Positions 61,786 through 64,000 of a stretch of DNA of 64,000 nucleotides are shown one piece after another (position 1 is the first letter of the stretch; each line of letters begins with the position of its first letter). Source of the DNA: Eopsaltria australis (Eukaryota; Chordata; Aves; Passeriformes; Petroicidae). Under the pieces are notes generated by a model. That model was not told the DNA's origin. It saw only the letters and a list, made by a program, of their open reading frames with translations, and did not search any database. The translations under genes and the position numbers were made by a program. The stretch lies in assembly GCA_034509425.1 (NCBI GenBank), contig JAVTVJ010000012.1, positions 9,211,001-9,275,000 of the forward strand. Reading direction: 5' to 3'.

Positions 61786-61791
61786 AATAAA
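61786..61791 (+). terminator. ITPK1: Candidate poly(A) signal (middle)
   Basis: AATAAA followed by AAGTGTTTTTATGTTACATG, which offers both a cleavage region and a GU-rich element. It lies only 46 nt after the preceding signal, so the pair may serve the same 3' end cluster. Confidence 0.5.
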
Positions 61792-62175
61792 AAGTGTTTT
61801 TATGTTACATGTGTAACAAAAGATACCCTCAGGAAGGAACTTGCCAGTGCATATTTTTGTATGGTACTTTCTTGTAACCAGCTGGTGGAGTGTTTGTAGA
61901 CTTGCCTATTGCTCCCTTTATTACAATGGCTTGGGCTTTTTTTGGTTTTTTGGGTTTTGTTTCTTTACCGGGTGGTGGGGATGAAGCAATCATGTTAGAA
62001 CTGGGTTACTAACTCAAGATCTTTCAAACTAAGTATGTTTACATGAATCTGAGTGTTGGATCCAATGGAAATGTCTGTATGCTGTTTCCTAGTTAGAACA
62101 TCAAATAAGAATTTTATTTTCCTGGCTGCCTTCTGAATTTTGGTTGGCCTATTTTGCACTGCTTTTTTTCTCCAA

Positions 62176-62181
62176 AATAAA
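62176..62181 (+). terminator. ITPK1: Candidate poly(A) signal (distal)
   Basis: AATAAA followed by an A/T-rich segment with ATTGTGCATTTT and CTTGTTTAC. It is the last + strand AATAAA before 63766, so I use it as the inferred 3' end of the gene. Confidence 0.5.
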
Positions 62182-62200
62182 CTACTGAAATATAATTGTG

Positions 62201-64000
62201 CATTTTAAACTTGTTTACAAATGATTGTTAGAAGTTTATTTTGTAATTCTCTGAATGCTTGCAGAAATACTATATTTAAATATTACTCCAGACCTTGGCA
62301 GTAACTAGAAAACAAGTTTAGGTCATTGGTGTGATCAGTGACATTTTTCCCATAGTCTGTAATTTATTTTTTATTTATCGAATGTATCAGTATCACTTTA
62401 ATTTACCAGGTGCAGTTATGCAGGTACCTGTTGTGATGTGGCATTACAGTAGAGTTTTGACATAAAATTACCATGCATTTGCTGTACTACTATATTTCCT
62501 TGCAGAAATTAAGGTAATGGCTCGTGTACTAGAATGTTGCTAAATCACAGGGGCAAATTGGGAGACCAATTTGTAAAAGCCAAAACTGTAAATTACCATG
62601 TATCCAGATATACAATTACATTATTGCAAAACATTTGAGCATGAGTATGTTATTAAGCTTGTGCTAAAGTGCTTTTCTGAATTGCTGCCTCATTTGGTAA
62701 GTTCAGGATAGATTTGATTTAAGATAAGCTTCACAGTAAGTTAGTTAATATTCTGTAGTCTTGTCTTTCTTTGTAAAAGTAGAGGAGTGTAGTAACATAA
62801 GACCATACCAGAATGCCCTTGCTCTTAAAATTGCAGACAATCTGAGGAGATTTTCCATAATGTCTGTTTGAGTTCTTTTTATTGTGGGTTAGAAAAAGGT
62901 TCTTCTGTGTTTTCAGAGGCATAGCTGTTACTGCTGTGCTGATGGGAGCAATTGTATTAAAATTACATGGTCACCAGTTAGCATTTTAGGGATTTATTAC
63001 TGTTTTGCTTCACTGTTTGAAATCCACAAGAATACCATTAGCTGGACTGGAATTTCTCCAGGTTTTGTGTCAGCATGGTGGAGATGGAGACTCTGGTTTC
63101 CACTGTAAGTGTGTAATTAGCTTCAACAGGTGAAGGTTTTTCCCTGTTGAAGAGAACTCGAGTGGTATTACTGCTGCCTGTGATGTAAAGTCACCCTCTT
63201 CCCCCTCTAGCTGACTTGGCCGCATTGTGCCTGACTTTGTAGCCTGTGCCAGAACATCCTGATCATTATGTGGATGCCAACTGCAGAAATGCAACCAAAC
63301 CATCAGCATCAGTGCTAGCACTTGTGGTTTGTGTAATGCAGGACCACTGGGCCAGTGATGTTTTGCCTTTGGTTGAAGTGTCTGGCTGTGCAGCCTTTGT
63401 GCTGAGGAGCTGATCAACTGAGGAACTGATTGCCTGTGCTGGTCAGTAGGTAGGATAGATTCATTATTACTATTCAAATTGTTGTAATGATAAAGTTGTT
63501 TAAAGATCTTCATCATCAATGTGGGAATGTTTCTGCAGAGGAGGTGTGCAGCAGGTTGCACAGACAGAAATCTACCAGTTTAATTTGTTCTCATTGTAGA
63601 GGATTACAAATTAAGAACCCAACCCAGAGACATCAGGAGGTAACGAGGATTGCTCAAGATAAAGCCTCAAGTTTTCTAGATTAACTGGGGCAGTATCCAG
63701 CCTGTGAACAACCAAGTGGAGTAGTGGTTAGATAATAGAGGCAGAACACAATTCAAAGGCAACAGAATAAACTGGGCCAGAGGTGTTTGAATTGCGTGGC
63801 AAAAAAAGAGCAAAACAAGGAAAAATGCTCCTGTTGTTTTCATCCAATTAAAAAGATCCAGACTTCTCAGTTCTTAGACTAACACTGATTTCCTGAAGTC
63901 TTTGCATGGCAGCAGTGACAAGTGAATCAGGCTTTTCCACACTAGTTCGTAGCTTTGCCTTCCACAGCTGTGCAGAAAATCCTGGATTTTGATTTTTTTT
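62201..64000. other. Region downstream of ITPK1, no gene seen
   Basis: No recognised repeat or known protein. In human, CHGA lies tail to tail with ITPK1 at short distance, so the right end might approach or include the 3' UTR of a minus-strand CHGA. Minus-strand AATAAA signals occur at 62878-62883 and 62993-62998. An ATG-initiated 163-codon minus-strand frame at 63070-63561 has no similarity I recognise, and I could not find the chromogranin A C-terminal coding sequence. Confidence 0.5.

Larger units (their letters stand above)
1..62200 (+). other. ITPK1: ITPK1 gene, 3' part (5' end outside window)
   Basis: Seven exons on the + strand encode a continuous protein matching inositol-tetrakisphosphate 1-kinase from about residue 83 of the human protein to its end. 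The enzyme is a cytosolic ATP-grasp kinase/phosphatase. It phosphorylates Ins(3,4,5,6)P4 and Ins(1,3,4)P3, feeds synthesis of higher inositol phosphates, and affects calcium-activated chloride channel control. All visible introns begin GT and end AG and the reading phases fit across every junction. If the missing N-terminus has the human length, the full protein would be about 407 residues against 414 in human, the difference lying in the variable C-terminal tail. The promoter and the first ~82 codons are not in this window. The right-hand limit is my estimate from a poly(A) signal. Confidence 0.95.
59706..62200 (+). other. ITPK1: ITPK1 3' UTR (end inferred)
   Basis: Sequence from the stop codon to the most downstream convincing poly(A) signal in this stretch. 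It includes a perfect 13-bp inverted repeat at 59877-59934 and three AATAAA signals (61740, 61786, 62176). No CR1 or SINE is recognisable, consistent with a conserved UTR. A 166-codon frame at 60486-60986 starts with TTG and matches nothing, so it is not called. The true end needs transcript data. Confidence 0.65.

Noticed and set aside
63070..63561. 163-codon minus-strand frame right of ITPK1
   Set aside because: Not recognisable and not chromogranin A; kept only as a pointer in the CHGA finding.

Overview
The window is vertebrate nuclear DNA, almost certainly from a bird. It holds seven short coding exons with GT-AG introns. The recognisable recent repeats are CR1 (chicken repeat 1) LINE fragments, with no Alu, B1 or L1. 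A few very old MIR-like amniote SINE relics remain, and interspersed-repeat density is low. I cannot narrow the species further.

The window carries one gene with confidence, on the + strand: the 3' four fifths of ITPK1 (inositol-tetrakisphosphate 1-kinase). Coding exons lie at 3427-3544, 43768-43866, 45761-45801, 49827-49992, 52152-52219, 53693-53855 and 59383-59705. They join in frame into 325 codons plus TAA and correspond to human residue 83 to the C-terminus. The first ~82 codons and the promoter lie left of the window. The ATP-grasp residues known from the human enzyme are all present (R106, K157, H162, G163, H167, Q188, K199, S214, S232, S236, D281, D295, N297, G301 in human numbering). 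The conserved core and open frame indicate a functional gene.

Layout: 1-3426 is the end of an upstream intron. 3545-43767 is one intron of about 40.2 kb that holds most of the CR1 and SINE relics. 43768-59705 is the compact 3' half of the gene. 59706 to about 62200 is the 3' UTR, with several poly(A) signals and a perfect 13-bp inverted repeat that could fold as an RNA hairpin. About 62200-64000 is downstream DNA, where the convergent neighbour CHGA may begin just outside the window.

There is no operon, CRISPR array, tRNA, rRNA or intact mobile element, and I do not see a clearly new system. The most useful leads are the 3' UTR hairpin, a possible composite terminal exon giving a shorter ITPK1 isoform, an internally deleted CR1 reverse-transcriptase relic, and a 24-bp perfect palindrome just upstream of the last exon.
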